From contig NZ_JAQGIZ010000127.1 in assembly GCF_028290885.1 (NCBI RefSeq), forward strand, positions 1 to 42,247: a stretch of 42,247 bases of DNA. The letters are read 5' to 3'. This document shows positions 9,896-20,030 of the stretch, piece by piece. Positions within the stretch are counted from its first letter, which is position 1. Every line of letters starts with the position of its first letter. The translations under genes were made by a program, and so were the position numbers. The notes under the pieces were generated by a model that saw nothing but the letters and a program-made list of their open reading frames with translations, ran no database searches and was not told the DNA's origin. Origin of the DNA: Phenylobacterium sp. Lineage in GTDB: Bacteria > Pseudomonadota > Alphaproteobacteria > Caulobacterales > Caulobacteraceae.

Positions 9896-10420
9896 ATGAC
9901 GAACGCCTCCGACGATCCCGTGCTGGCCGTCTACCTGGAGCGCCGGGCGAACCTCGTGCGCTTCCTGGCCGCCCGCGCCGGTTCGCTGGCCGCTGCGGAG
10001 GACCTCGCCCAGGAGCTCTACCTCAAGCTCGCCGGCCGCGACCGCTCGGCCGAGGTCGGCAATCCCGCAGCCATGCTTTACCGCATGGCGCTCAACCTGA
10101 TGCTCGACCGCGCCCGCGGCGAGGCCCGCGCCGCGGCCCGCGACACCGCCTGGCGCCAGGTCGTCCGCTCCGAGGTCGGCGGCGTCGACATCGCCGACGA
10201 GCCGCCCGCCGACGAGGCGGCCGCCTCCGCCCAGCGCCTGCGCCAGCTGGTCGCCGCGGTCGAGGAGCTGCCGCCGCAGGCCGGCCGCGCCTTCCGCCTG
10301 CACAAGCTGATGGGCCTCAGCCACGCCGAGACCGCGCGGACCATGGGGCTTTCGGTCAAGGCGGTGGAGAAACACGTCAGCGCCGCGCTCAAGGCGCTCA
10401 CGGCGAAACTCGCCCGATGA
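9896..10420 (+). CDS. ECF RNA polymerase sigma factor (FecI-like)
   Basis: MTNASDDPVLAVYLERRANLVRFLAARAGSLAAAEDLAQELYLKL ... GLSHAETARTMGLSVKAVEKHVSAALKAL; part of the longer tracked ORF 9152-10420. Confidence 0.92.
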   Translation: MTNASDDPVLAVYLERRANLVRFLAARAGSLAAAEDLAQELYLKLAGRDRSAEVGNPAAMLYRMALNLMLDRARGEARAAARDTAWRQVVRSEVGGVDIADEPPADEAAASAQRLRQLVAAVEELPPQAGRAFRLHKLMGLSHAETARTMGLSVKAVEKHVSAALKALTAKLAR

Positions 10421-10526
10421 TCAACCCTAAATTGCGCCAAGCTGACGACCATGACCGGGGGGTAGCGGCGCCCGGCGACGTCAATGTCCATGTCGGGCGC
10501 TCGTTTGCGCCGGCTTGGGTGAGTTG

Positions 10527-11528
10527 ATGACTGGGGCCTGGAACACGGCTGAAGACGCCAGGCGCGCTGCGGCCGCCGACTGGCTCGTGCGCCTGCAGGC
10601 GCCGGATCTCGACGCGGGCGAGGCCCTGGCGTTCGACGCCTGGCTGGCCGAACACCCCGCCAATCCGGCCGCCTACGACGCCGTCCTCGCGGTCACGCTG
10701 GAAGTCGACGCCGCCTCCGAGCGGATCGCCCGCGCCATCGACGCGGCCCCCGCGCGCCGCCTCGGACGGGGGCGCTCGCCGGCCTTCCGCCGCGGCTGGC
10801 TGGTCGCCGGAGGCCTTGCGGCCGCCGCGACGATCGCGCTTGCCGTCATGCCCTTCAGCGCCTTCGAGGCCGGGACCCAGACCTTCGCCACCGCCAAGGG
10901 CGAGCACCGCACCGTCAAGCTCGCCGACGGCTCGACCGTCGACCTCAACGCGGGCTCGCAGCTCAGCGTCACCCTGGCGCGCAACGAGCGCCGCGTGGTC
11001 CTGCCCGAGGGCGAGGCGGTGTTTGACGTGGCGGCCGACAACGCCCGGCCCTTCCTGATCGCCGCCGGCGACCGCACGGTGCGCGTGGTCGGCACCCGCT
11101 TCGACGTCCGCCGGCGCTCCGGCCTGCTGTCGGTCACCGTCGAGCGCGGCGTGGTCGAGGTGCGGCCCAGCGCCGAGGCCGCCGGCGCCGCCTACCGTCT
11201 GCATCCCGGCCAGCGCCTCGACCACGTCGAGGGGGCGCCCGGCGTGCAGGTGAGCGCCGTCGACCCCGCGCAGGTGTTCAGCTGGAAGAGCGGCCGGCTG
11301 ATCTACCGCGACCAGCCGCTGGGCGAGGTGGTCGCCGACCTGAACCAGCAGTTCCCGCGCCCGATCCTGCTCGAAGATCCGGCGCTGGCCCAGATCCGGG
11401 TCTCCGGCGTCCTGGTGCTCGACAGCCAGGACGCGGTTATTCGCCGCCTCGCCTTGCTCGCGCCGATCAGAGCGTTACCTTCGGCGCAAGGCATCGTGCT
11501 TCGCAGCGATCCGGCGGCGAAGCCATGA
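10527..11528 (+). CDS. FecR family anti-sigma / signal transducer
   Basis: AADWLVRLQAPDLDAGEALAFDAWLAEHPANPAAYD ... KGEHRTVKLADGSTVDLNAGSQLSV FecR domain. Confidence 0.93.
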   Translation: MTGAWNTAEDARRAAAADWLVRLQAPDLDAGEALAFDAWLAEHPANPAAYDAVLAVTLEVDAASERIARAIDAAPARRLGRGRSPAFRRGWLVAGGLAAAATIALAVMPFSAFEAGTQTFATAKGEHRTVKLADGSTVDLNAGSQLSVTLARNERRVVLPEGEAVFDVAADNARPFLIAAGDRTVRVVGTRFDVRRRSGLLSVTVERGVVEVRPSAEAAGAAYRLHPGQRLDHVEGAPGVQVSAVDPAQVFSWKSGRLIYRDQPLGEVVADLNQQFPRPILLEDPALAQIRVSGVLVLDSQDAVIRRLALLAPIRALPSAQGIVLRSDPAAKP

Positions 11529-11585
11529 GGGGGACAAGGGGCCATATCCAGGCCGGCGGCCTTTCTGCGCGCGTCCCTCGCGGGA

Positions 11586-13961
11586 TTGTGCCTCCTCGCG
11601 CCCGCCGGCCGAGCTGAGGCCGCTGAAGCGCGCCGCCGCTTCGAGATCGCTCCGAAACCCTATGCCGAGGCGCTGATCGACCTGGCCGTGCAGGCCAATG
11701 TCTCCCTGCTCGGCGCGTCGGCCTGCGGCGCCGGCGGCGGGGCCGGCCTCTCCGGCGACTACAGCCTGGCCGAGGCGCTGACCCGCGTGCTGGCGGGCGC
11801 GCCCTGCAGCTGGCGAATCGTCGACGCCCAGACCGTCCGCATCGTCGCCGCAGCGCCGGTCGAGCACGCCGCCCCGCCGCCGGTCACCCTGGTCACCGAG
11901 GTCCTGGTCACCGCCCGCCGGCGTTCCGAACGCCTCGACACCCTGCCGGCCGGCGTCAGCGTCATCTCCGGCGAGCAGCTCTTCGCCACCGGCGCGGTCG
12001 ATGTGCGCGACACCGCGGGCCAATTGGTCGGTGTGCTGATGACCAATCTCGGCCCCGGCCGCGACAAGCTGCTGATGCGCGGCCTTTCCGACGGGGCCTT
12101 CACCGGCCGCGCCCGTTCGACGGTCTCGACCTACCTCGACGACGCCCCGATCAACTACAACGCCCCCGACCCCGACCTGCGGCTCACCGACGTGGAGCGG
12201 GTGGAGACCGTGCGCGGGCCGCAAGGCGCGCTCTACGGCTCCGGCGCCCTGGCCGGAGTCTACCGGATCGTCACCAACAAGCCCGACCCAGAGCGCCTGT
12301 CCGGTGGTCTCCAGGTCGTCGCGGCCAACACCCAGGGCGGTTCGCCGAGCTACGAGACCGAGGGCTACCTGAACCTGCCGCTCGTGCAGGACCGCGCCGC
12401 CCTCCGCCTGGTGGCCTACTACGACGATCAGGGCGGCTACCTGGACGACGTCTCCCTGCGCCTCTCCAACGTCGACTCGACGTCGCGCGCCGGCGGGCGC
12501 CTGGCCCTGCGGGTTGCGCTCGGCGACCGCTGGACCCTCGACATCGCCGGCGCGGGCCAGCGCCTGGAGTCGCGCGACACCCAGTACACCACCCTTCAGA
12601 ACGCCCCCGGCCGGCGCGCCAACCAGGTCCGCGAAGCCTCGAACAACAACTTCGCACAAGGCGCCGTCAGCCTGCGCGGCGAGCTCGGCTGGGCGGACCT
12701 CACCGCCTCGACCTCCTATGTGCAGCACGACTACGCCAGCCTCTACGACGCCAGCGCCTCGAGCTTCAGCAGCGAGATCGGCGCCGACCTCGGGGTCTAT
12801 TCCGAGGCCGCGCGCATCCGGCGCGTGGTGCAGGACGTGGTGCTCACCTCGACCGGAGCGGGCACGCTCGACTGGCTGGCCGGGATCTATGGCTCGCTGT
12901 CGCAGGAGCGGACGCCCTCGTCGCTCGACGTCTCCGCCACCTCGGCGATCACCCCGAGCGCCGCCGCGGTGAAGACCCCGGCCAAGCTCGTCCGGGTCTA
13001 CAACGAGGAGCGCCGCGACCACCTGCACGAGCTCGCGGTCTACGGCGAGGGGACCTGGCGCTTCGCGCCCGGCTGGAGCGCCTCGGCCGGCGCGCGCGTC
13101 TTTGACAGCGAACTGAAGGTGCGCTCCGTCATCGTCGGGACTCCGCCCACTCAGCCGCGCGACGTGGACGAGAACCGCAGCTTCAGCGGCCTCTCCTCGA
13201 AGCTCTCGGTGCAGTACGAGTTCGCCGACGGGCCGCTGGTCTACGGCCTGTTCTCGGAGGGCTTCCGTCCTGGCGGCGTGAATTCGACCAACTTCCTGAC
13301 GGTCCACTCGCAACGCACCACCTTCGAGCCCGACAAGCTGGAGAACTTCGAGATCGGCGCCAAGGGCCGGTTCCTGGACCGCCGCCTGGTCGTGCGCGTG
13401 GCGACCTTCTTCGACCTGTGGTCCAACATCCAGTCGGACCAGTACCGGGCCTCGGGCCTCGCCTACACCGCCAACGTCGGCGACGCCGAAGTCCGGGGCC
13501 TGGAAGCCGAGGCGGCCTACGAGTGGCCCTTCGGCCTCTCGGTGCAGGCCAATGCGCTCTTCACGACCCCCCGGTTCACCCGCACCAACCCGGACTTCGC
13601 TAGCCGGCTGGGCTCGGGCCTCCCCGGCGCGCCGCGGGCGTCCGGCGGCCTCCTGGCGCGCTACGACCGGCCGCTGCCCGCCGACCTGACGCTCCGACTG
13701 GTCGGCCAGGCCAGCGTCGTCGGTCCCGCCCGCCTGACCTTCGACCCGACGCTTTCGGCGCGCACCGATACGGTGATCGACGCCGAGCTCCTGGCCGAGG
13801 TCGTCGCCCGCCGCTGGAGCGCCAGCCTCTTCGTCACCAACCCGGCCGATTCCTCCAGCAACACCTTCGCCTACGGCAACCCCTTCACCTTCGGCCAGGT
13901 CCGCCAGGTCACCCCCCAGCGCCCCCGCACCGTAGGCGTACGGCTGGCGGCGGCGTTTTAG
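11586..13961 (+). CDS. TonB-dependent siderophore-type receptor with N-terminal STN signalling domain (FecA-like)
   Basis: RRFEIAPKPYAEALIDLAVQANVSLLG (STN), plug and beta-barrel ending RTVGVRLAAAF. 5' end uncertain: an in-frame signal-peptide-like reading extends upstream to about 11544. Confidence 0.9.
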   Translation: MCLLAPAGRAEAAEARRRFEIAPKPYAEALIDLAVQANVSLLGASACGAGGGAGLSGDYSLAEALTRVLAGAPCSWRIVDAQTVRIVAAAPVEHAAPPPVTLVTEVLVTARRRSERLDTLPAGVSVISGEQLFATGAVDVRDTAGQLVGVLMTNLGPGRDKLLMRGLSDGAFTGRARSTVSTYLDDAPINYNAPDPDLRLTDVERVETVRGPQGALYGSGALAGVYRIVTNKPDPERLSGGLQVVAANTQGGSPSYETEGYLNLPLVQDRAALRLVAYYDDQGGYLDDVSLRLSNVDSTSRAGGRLALRVALGDRWTLDIAGAGQRLESRDTQYTTLQNAPGRRANQVREASNNNFAQGAVSLRGELGWADLTASTSYVQHDYASLYDASASSFSSEIGADLGVYSEAARIRRVVQDVVLTSTGAGTLDWLAGIYGSLSQERTPSSLDVSATSAITPSAAAVKTPAKLVRVYNEERRDHLHELAVYGEGTWRFAPGWSASAGARVFDSELKVRSVIVGTPPTQPRDVDENRSFSGLSSKLSVQYEFADGPLVYGLFSEGFRPGGVNSTNFLTVHSQRTTFEPDKLENFEIGAKGRFLDRRLVVRVATFFDLWSNIQSDQYRASGLAYTANVGDAEVRGLEAEAAYEWPFGLSVQANALFTTPRFTRTNPDFASRLGSGLPGAPRASGGLLARYDRPLPADLTLRLVGQASVVGPARLTFDPTLSARTDTVIDAELLAEVVARRWSASLFVTNPADSSSNTFAYGNPFTFGQVRQVTPQRPRTVGVRLAAAF

Positions 13962-14103
13962 GGTTCAGCCGCCTGCGGCCCCGCGGCCCCGAGTCGAAAA
14001 TCAGCAGGTTCCCGATTGTGGCGGCAGGGGGGCGAAGCTCGGCCGCGGCGTCATTACCTTGACGGCGGGTTAACGCCGCGGGGTGGCTGGACGGGGGTCG
14101 CTG

Positions 14104-14922
14104 GTGAAGCTTTCGGCTCTGGTGTGCGCGCAGAACGATGAAGCGCGACTGGCGGATTGCCTGCGCGGCCTGGAGTTCTGCGACGAGATCGTGGTGGTGG
14201 CGGACCGCTGTACGGATCGCACGCAGGAGATCGCGCGCCACTTCGGCGCGCGGGTGATCGACGGGATCTTCCCGCTGGAGAGCCAGCGCAAGGCCGCGGG
14301 GGTGGCGGCCTGCCTGGGGGAGTGGATCCTGGAGATCGAGACGGACGAGCATGTGGACGCCGCGCTGGCCTATGAGGTCCGCGCGGCGATCCACGGCCGG
14401 CCCGCCGGCGACTGGTTCGACGTTCCGCTGCACAACTACGTCGGCGAAACCCTGGTGCGCCGCGGCTGGGGCGCCGGCCTAGGCGAGGTGCTGGCTCCGC
14501 GACTCTACCGCCGGCGCGTCAAGCGCTGGACGGCCCGCCGCATCGCCCCGGGCGTAGTGCTCGAGGGCCGCCACGCAGGCGCGCTCGAGACGCCGTTGAA
14601 GCGTCGCGCCGATCCTGACCTCGGCCACATGATCGCCCGCCTGAACCGCCAGACCTCGCTTCGCGCCCAGGACCTCGCCGACGCCGGCGACGTCCGCAGC
14701 CTCGTCGGCGATATGGGGTTGGGCTTCGCACGGTTCTGGACCTCCTACGTCTGGCGCCAGGGCCTTCGGGAGGGCGAGCTCGGCTTCCTGATCGCGCTGA
14801 TGGCCGGCCTCGACGCCGTGCTGTCGGGCGTCCGCGCCCGCCACCTGCTCAAGCTGCGCGCCGACGCCGCCGCCCAGCCCGCGGCGCAGCTCGCCCAGGT
14901 CGGCTTCGCCGGCCGCCGCTAG
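14104..14922 (+). CDS. Glycosyltransferase family 2
   Basis: KLSALVCAQNDEARLADCLRGLEFCDEIVVVADRCTDRTQEIARHFGARV ... ILEIETDEHV. Confidence 0.88.
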   Translation: MKLSALVCAQNDEARLADCLRGLEFCDEIVVVADRCTDRTQEIARHFGARVIDGIFPLESQRKAAGVAACLGEWILEIETDEHVDAALAYEVRAAIHGRPAGDWFDVPLHNYVGETLVRRGWGAGLGEVLAPRLYRRRVKRWTARRIAPGVVLEGRHAGALETPLKRRADPDLGHMIARLNRQTSLRAQDLADAGDVRSLVGDMGLGFARFWTSYVWRQGLREGELGFLIALMAGLDAVLSGVRARHLLKLRADAAAQPAAQLAQVGFAGRR

Positions 14923-14955
14923 CCCGGCGATTCGTCACCAGGTAGCGCCGCAGGC

Positions 14956-17350
14956 TCAAACCGCGGCGGCGAGCGCCTCGTCCTGCGACGAGGCGCGACC
15001 GTCGTTCACCGCCGTGTGCAGTACGCTCAGGAGGTGCGAGGGCGACAGCGGCTTGCAGACCCAACCGGCGAAGGGCGAGGCCCCGTCGGTTTGCGACGCA
15101 CCGGAGTCGGCGTCGGCGGAAAAGGCCAGGATCGGAACGCGCCGGTTGGGTCCGTCGCCGCCGCGGATCAGAGCCGCCGCGGCCCGGCCGTCCAATCCGG
15201 GCATCCGGATGTCCATCAGGATCACGTCGAACGGCAGGCGGGCCGCCATCGCAACGGCGACTTGCCCGTCCTCAGCCTCGCTGACCTCGATCCCGGCGCC
15301 TTCGAGCACCGCACGCGCCAGTTCCCGGTTCGAGGCGTGGTCGTCGACGACCAGCACGCGCACGCCCTGGAGATCCTCGACGATCGCGGCCGGCGCCTCG
15401 GCGGGCTGCGCCGCGGCGGCCGGCGGCGCGGGCAGGCTGACGCTGAAGGTCGTGCCGCGCCCGAGGCGGCTTCTCACCGAGACCGCGCCGCCCATGGCCT
15501 GCGCCAGGCCGTGGCAGATGGCCAGCCCCAGCCCGGTTCCGCCCTTGCCGCGGGCGGAAGAGCCGTCGACCTGCGAGAAGCGTCGAAACAGCTTCTGGCG
15601 GGCTTCGGCGGCGATGCCCGGCCCGGTGTCGACCACCTCGATGACGAGCCGCTCTGCGCGACGGTCGTATCCGACGCGCACGCGGACCGATCCGCGATCC
15701 GTGAACTTCATGGCGTTGCCGATCAGGTTGACCAGGATCTGACGCAGCCGGTCCGGATCGAGTGACACGGCCTCAGGGATGTCGGCCGCGGCCTCAAAGC
15801 GGAGTTCGACCGCCTTGGATTCGGCTTGGAAGCCGAACATCTCCATCACTTCGCGGCACAGCGCCGCCGGAGCCGTCGGCTGCAGCGTGATCGTCACAAG
15901 ACCCGCCTCGAGCTTCGAGAAGTCCAGCACGTCGTTGACGATCGCCAGCAGCGAGCGCCCGGCGCCGGCGATCCGCTCGACGTAGCCCTGCGCAAGCGGG
16001 TCGAGGTTGGGGCGCTCGGCGAGCAGGTCCGTGAAGCCGAGCACGGCGGTGAGCGGCGTGCGGATCTCGTGGCTCATATTGGCCAGGAAGTTCGACTTCA
16101 CGGCGGTCAGCCTCTCCGCCTCCGCAAGCGCCTCGTTCAATCTCGCCTTCAGCGCCTCCTGCTCGGTCACATTCCGCGCCACGTCGATGATCTCGTCCGG
16201 CTCCCCCTCCACCGATGCGCGGACCAGCCAGGGATTGCTCTCCAGCCATAACCACGACCCATCCTTGTGGCGGACGCGGTAGCGAAACGTCTGCCCGCCT
16301 TCAGCCCGGCCGCTGATCAGGTCGCCGTACGCGGTCAGGAAGCCCCCAAGGTCCTCGGGGTGAACGAATTCACGCATCTGGCGGGGGAGCAGTTCGGAAA
16401 TCCTGTACCCCGTTATCCGCGTCGCGGACGGCGAGAGGTAGATCATGCGGCCGTCGCTGGTCGCCCGCGAGATCATGTCGGACGCATGGTCGGTCAGCAG
16501 CCGGCAGCGCCGCTCGCTGTCCTCGAGCGCACGTCGCGCGACGACCTCCTCCGTCACATCCAATATTGTCCCGAAGATAAAGGCGACGCGCCCATCTGCG
16601 CCTTTTTCGCAGACCCCGCGGCCGCTCAGATGACGGATCTCGCCGTCGGGCCGAATGATGCGGATGGGCGTGTTGCACCAGCCTTCGCCCGAACGCAGGG
16701 CGGCGGCCACGCGGGCCTTGGACGCCGCTGCGTCGGCGGGATGGACCTTGGTCTTCGCGCCTTCCCAAGCCCGGCCGCCCGCCCGGCTCCAGGCCGAACA
16801 TCCTGAATACCTGCTCCGACCAGGTGACCTGCGCGGTCGCGGCGTCCAGCCGCCAGTAGCCGACGCCTGCGATGTCCTCGGCCATCGACGCGCGCCGCAT
16901 CTGCTCCGACAAGGCGTCGCGGATGGCCCGCTTCTCCGTCACGTCACGGAATACGTTGAGCAGCCCGATAGGCCTCCCGTCGGCTCCGGGGATCAGGCTC
17001 GGGTTGCCCTCCAGCCAGCGCCAGGAGCCATCCTTAAGTCGAAACCGATGCTCGCGGTCGGCGTCGCGGCTGACGGGATCGCCGCTGAACAGCGCCGCCG
17101 TGTTCGCCTGGAAATGAGCCAGATCGTCGGGGTGGACGAAGTCATCGCCCGTCCGCCCGATCAGTTCATGCGGCTCATAGCCCAGGATGCGGGATGCGGG
17201 CGAAGCGTAGGAAATCCTGCCGCTGGCGTCGACCACGACGACCAGGTCGTTGATCTTCTCCGACAGCAGGTCCCAGCCGACTTCGACCGCCCCGAGGCCA
17301 AGGCGCACGGCCCCTGGCGGCCCTGCTGTGCGATACGCGGCGTCGGGCAT
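14956..17350 (-). pseudogene. Multi-PAS hybrid histidine kinase with REC domain, disrupted by a single-nucleotide frameshift near 16764
   Basis: ORF 16370-17350 carries PAS repeats up to VFRMFGLEPGGRPGLG; continuation KTKVHPADAAASKARVAAALRSGEGWCN... and PAS/HisKA/HATPase/REC (MSHEIRTPLTAVLGF, GKGGTGLGLAICHGLA, DVILMDIRMPGLDG) lie in another frame. Confidence 0.8.
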
Positions 17351-17627
17351 ATGGGGACCATAATTTTCTTATCTGTTTCAGATGCTTGCGCCTCGCCCCT
17401 TGAGCTACGGTTAACCTCGCCTGCGACCGAGCGCCGCGGCGGCCTGAACCGACCGGCCGGTGGTCTTGGGTCAAGCTGCCTCACAGTATTCTTCCTAGGG
17501 TGCGCAGGACGGGGTTTTGGACAAATCTGCCCGTGGGGAACGTAGCCGTCCTGCCCTGAACGGCGCCTGATCTCTCCCATGGGCGGTGAAGCTGCGAGGC
17601 TTCGCCGCCCTCCGGGGCCCCCTCGCT

Positions 17628-19379
17628 TCACCCCTCGGCCAGACCCCGTCCCTCCAACAGGCCCGCGATGGTCTCGGCGAGGGTCTCCACGCTGAAGGGC
17701 TTGCGCAGGATTCTCGCCTGGCCGCCGAGCGCCGCCTCGACCGCCGCGGTGTCGGCATGCCCGCTGGCGAACACGATCGGCGCGTCCGGCCAGCGCGTCC
17801 GGACGATTCCGGCCAGCTCCGCTCCGTTCATCCCCGGCATGGCGTAGTCGAACAGCATCAGGTCCGGCCGCTCGCGCTCCAGGATGGCCAGCGCGGCGGC
17901 TCCGCTGTCGGCTGTCAGCGCCCGGTAGCCCAGCAACTCCAGCGTCTCGCCGGCGAGCGCCCGCACCGATGCCTCGTCGTCGACCACCAGCACGCTGCGC
18001 CCGGCCGGCGGCGCCGGGATCGGCTGGCGCTCGGTCCACGCGGTCGCGGGCTCAGCGGCCGCCGTCGAACGGCGCAGCATCAACCGCACCACAGCGCCGC
18101 GGCCCGGGCTGCTCTCGATCTCCGCCGTACCGCCCGCCTGCCGGGCCACGCCATACACCTGACTGAGGCCCAGGCCCGTGCCCTTGCCGACGCCCTTGGT
18201 GGTGAAGAATGGATCGAACGCCCGCTCGATCAGCTCGCGCGACATGCCCTCGCCGGTGTCGGCGACGCTGAGTTCGACATAGTCGCCCGGCTCAAGCACC
18301 GCATCGCCGGCCGGGATGCCGCGGACCTTGGTGGCGATGGTCAGCCGTCCGCCGTTCGGCATGGCGTCGCGCGCGTTGATCGCCAGGTTCAGCACCGCCA
18401 GTTCCAGCTGGGTGCGGTCGCTCATCACCGAGGCGCGGGTTTCGTCCAGATCGAGGGTGAGCGCGATGTCGGGGCCGAGCGTCCGGACCAGCAGTTCGCG
18501 CATCTCGCTGATCAGATCGGCCACCACGAAGGGCTGCAGCTCCAGCTTCTGGCTGCGCGAGAAGGCAAGCAACTGGCGGGTCAGGCGCGCCCCGCGCTCC
18601 GCCGCCGCGATCCCGTTCTCCGCCCAGGCCGCGACCTTGTCGGGGTCGCCGGACTTCCGGCGGATCAGCTCGAAGGCGCCGTGAACAACCTGCAGCAGAT
18701 TATTGAAATCATGTGCAATTCCTCCGGTGAGCTGGCCCAGCGCCTCCATCTTCTGGCTCTGCCGCAGCGCGTCTTCCACCTTGCCGCGCGCGGCCATCTC
18801 CTCGCGCAGCCGTGCGTTGGCCTCGGCCAGCAGGCGCGCGCGGGCCTCCAGCTGCGATGCCGCCGCTGTCACCACGCCCAGCATCAGGAACGCCAGCACC
18901 GACAGCACCGCCATGCCCGAGTGCCGGCCGAACATCGCCATCCAGGGCTCCGGCAGGGTCTCCAGGTAGACCGCCCCCAGGCGCTCGCCCTTTTCGAGCA
19001 CCGGCCGGGTCACCGTCACGTGCCCGCCGGCGAAGTGCGAGCCGAGGCCGCCGATCCGGGCGGGCGGCCGGCCTGCGCCGCTGCGGTTGAACGTCGCCAC
19101 CGCCTGGCCCGAGGCGTCGTAGATCCCCGCCGCCGCCACCGCGCGGTTCACCCGCAGCACGCCGACGTATTCACGCATGGCGGCGGGGTCCTCGAAGGCC
19201 AGCGCGGCGCCGGCGCTGACGGCCAGGATGTCGGCCTGCACCTCCGCCTGGCGTTGCGCCTGGCGGCGGTAGTCGAGCTCGGCGCGCGCCCCCAGCAACG
19301 CCGCGATGGCCAGCAGCGCCACGACGCTTGACCAGGCGATGTTGACCAGCCGCCGGTCCGGGGGAGGCTGCGGGCTCAT
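17628..19379 (-). CDS. Membrane hybrid sensor histidine kinase with CHASE8-like periplasmic domain and C-terminal REC
   Basis: [42 protein letters not shown]...; [54 protein letters not shown]...[12 protein letters not shown]. Confidence 0.9.
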   Translation of the reverse strand: MSPQPPPDRRLVNIAWSSVVALLAIAALLGARAELDYRRQAQRQAEVQADILAVSAGAALAFEDPAAMREYVGVLRVNRAVAAAGIYDASGQAVATFNRSGAGRPPARIGGLGSHFAGGHVTVTRPVLEKGERLGAVYLETLPEPWMAMFGRHSGMAVLSVLAFLMLGVVTAAASQLEARARLLAEANARLREEMAARGKVEDALRQSQKMEALGQLTGGIAHDFNNLLQVVHGAFELIRRKSGDPDKVAAWAENGIAAAERGARLTRQLLAFSRSQKLELQPFVVADLISEMRELLVRTLGPDIALTLDLDETRASVMSDRTQLELAVLNLAINARDAMPNGGRLTIATKVRGIPAGDAVLEPGDYVELSVADTGEGMSRELIERAFDPFFTTKGVGKGTGLGLSQVYGVARQAGGTAEIESSPGRGAVVRLMLRRSTAAAEPATAWTERQPIPAPPAGRSVLVVDDEASVRALAGETLELLGYRALTADSGAAALAILERERPDLMLFDYAMPGMNGAELAGIVRTRWPDAPIVFASGHADTAAVEAALGGQARILRKPFSVETLAETIAGLLEGRGLAEG

Positions 19380-19939
19380 CGCTTCACCGCCACGGCCAGC
19401 TTCAGCAGCTTGGAGCTGATCGCCACGCCGTTCTCCTCGGCCTGACTTGCGTCGATGCTGAAACGCACCCGGCCGGCCACCCGCTGCAGGTGGACGATCC
19501 CCCGGGCGAGCGCGCCCCGCGCCTCGTCGGTCACCGTCAGCACTGGCTGGCCTTCCACGGCCTGCAGCGCCTGGGCCGACGACTGGGCGGGGCCACCGGC
19601 CAGGTAGGCGACCTGGCAGCCGGAGCCGGCTTCGAGCTTGGCGAGCCTGCGCACCACCACCGGATGGGTCCCGACCGTCCGGCCACTGATCGCGAGGTCG
19701 AGCACTGGCCCGAACGGGTCCAGGCCCTGCACGCAGATCGTCAGCGCCGCGGTCGGCCCGCCATAGACGCCCGCGGGCCAGTCGACGAACCGCGCGAGCT
19801 TGTAGAGGTAGGTCGCCTTGACCGCCATCTCCGGGCCGCCGGTCCAGCCGGCCCGCGCGGGCGCGGCCGCGCCAAGGGCGCATGCAAGCGCGGCAGCCAC
19901 GGTCGCGATGCGGGCTGGAAGCGCCCGCCGGGTCTCCAT
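19376..19939 (-). CDS. YfiR family (DUF4154) periplasmic protein
   Basis: Signal peptide then VKATYLYKLARFVDWPAGVYGGPTAALTICVQGLDPFGPVLD..., YfiR signature; ATGA overlap with downstream kinase. Confidence 0.88.
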   Translation of the reverse strand: METRRALPARIATVAAALACALGAAAPARAGWTGGPEMAVKATYLYKLARFVDWPAGVYGGPTAALTICVQGLDPFGPVLDLAISGRTVGTHPVVVRRLAKLEAGSGCQVAYLAGGPAQSSAQALQAVEGQPVLTVTDEARGALARGIVHLQRVAGRVRFSIDASQAEENGVAISSKLLKLAVAVKR

Positions 19940-20030
19940 CCGAATTCCCACCTCAGGCCAAGGCAGGCGGTGCGCGCAATCCGCCGGACCGGTCAGTCCC
20001 CCGGTTGTTGTACTCCAGGCCGTGCGCCGC

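Noticed and set aside
11475-13313. 612-aa antisense ORF
   Set aside because: Shadow frame of the FecR/STN-TonB receptor genes in high-GC DNA.
17586-19331. 581-aa plus-strand ORF
   Set aside because: Antisense shadow of the hybrid histidine kinase.
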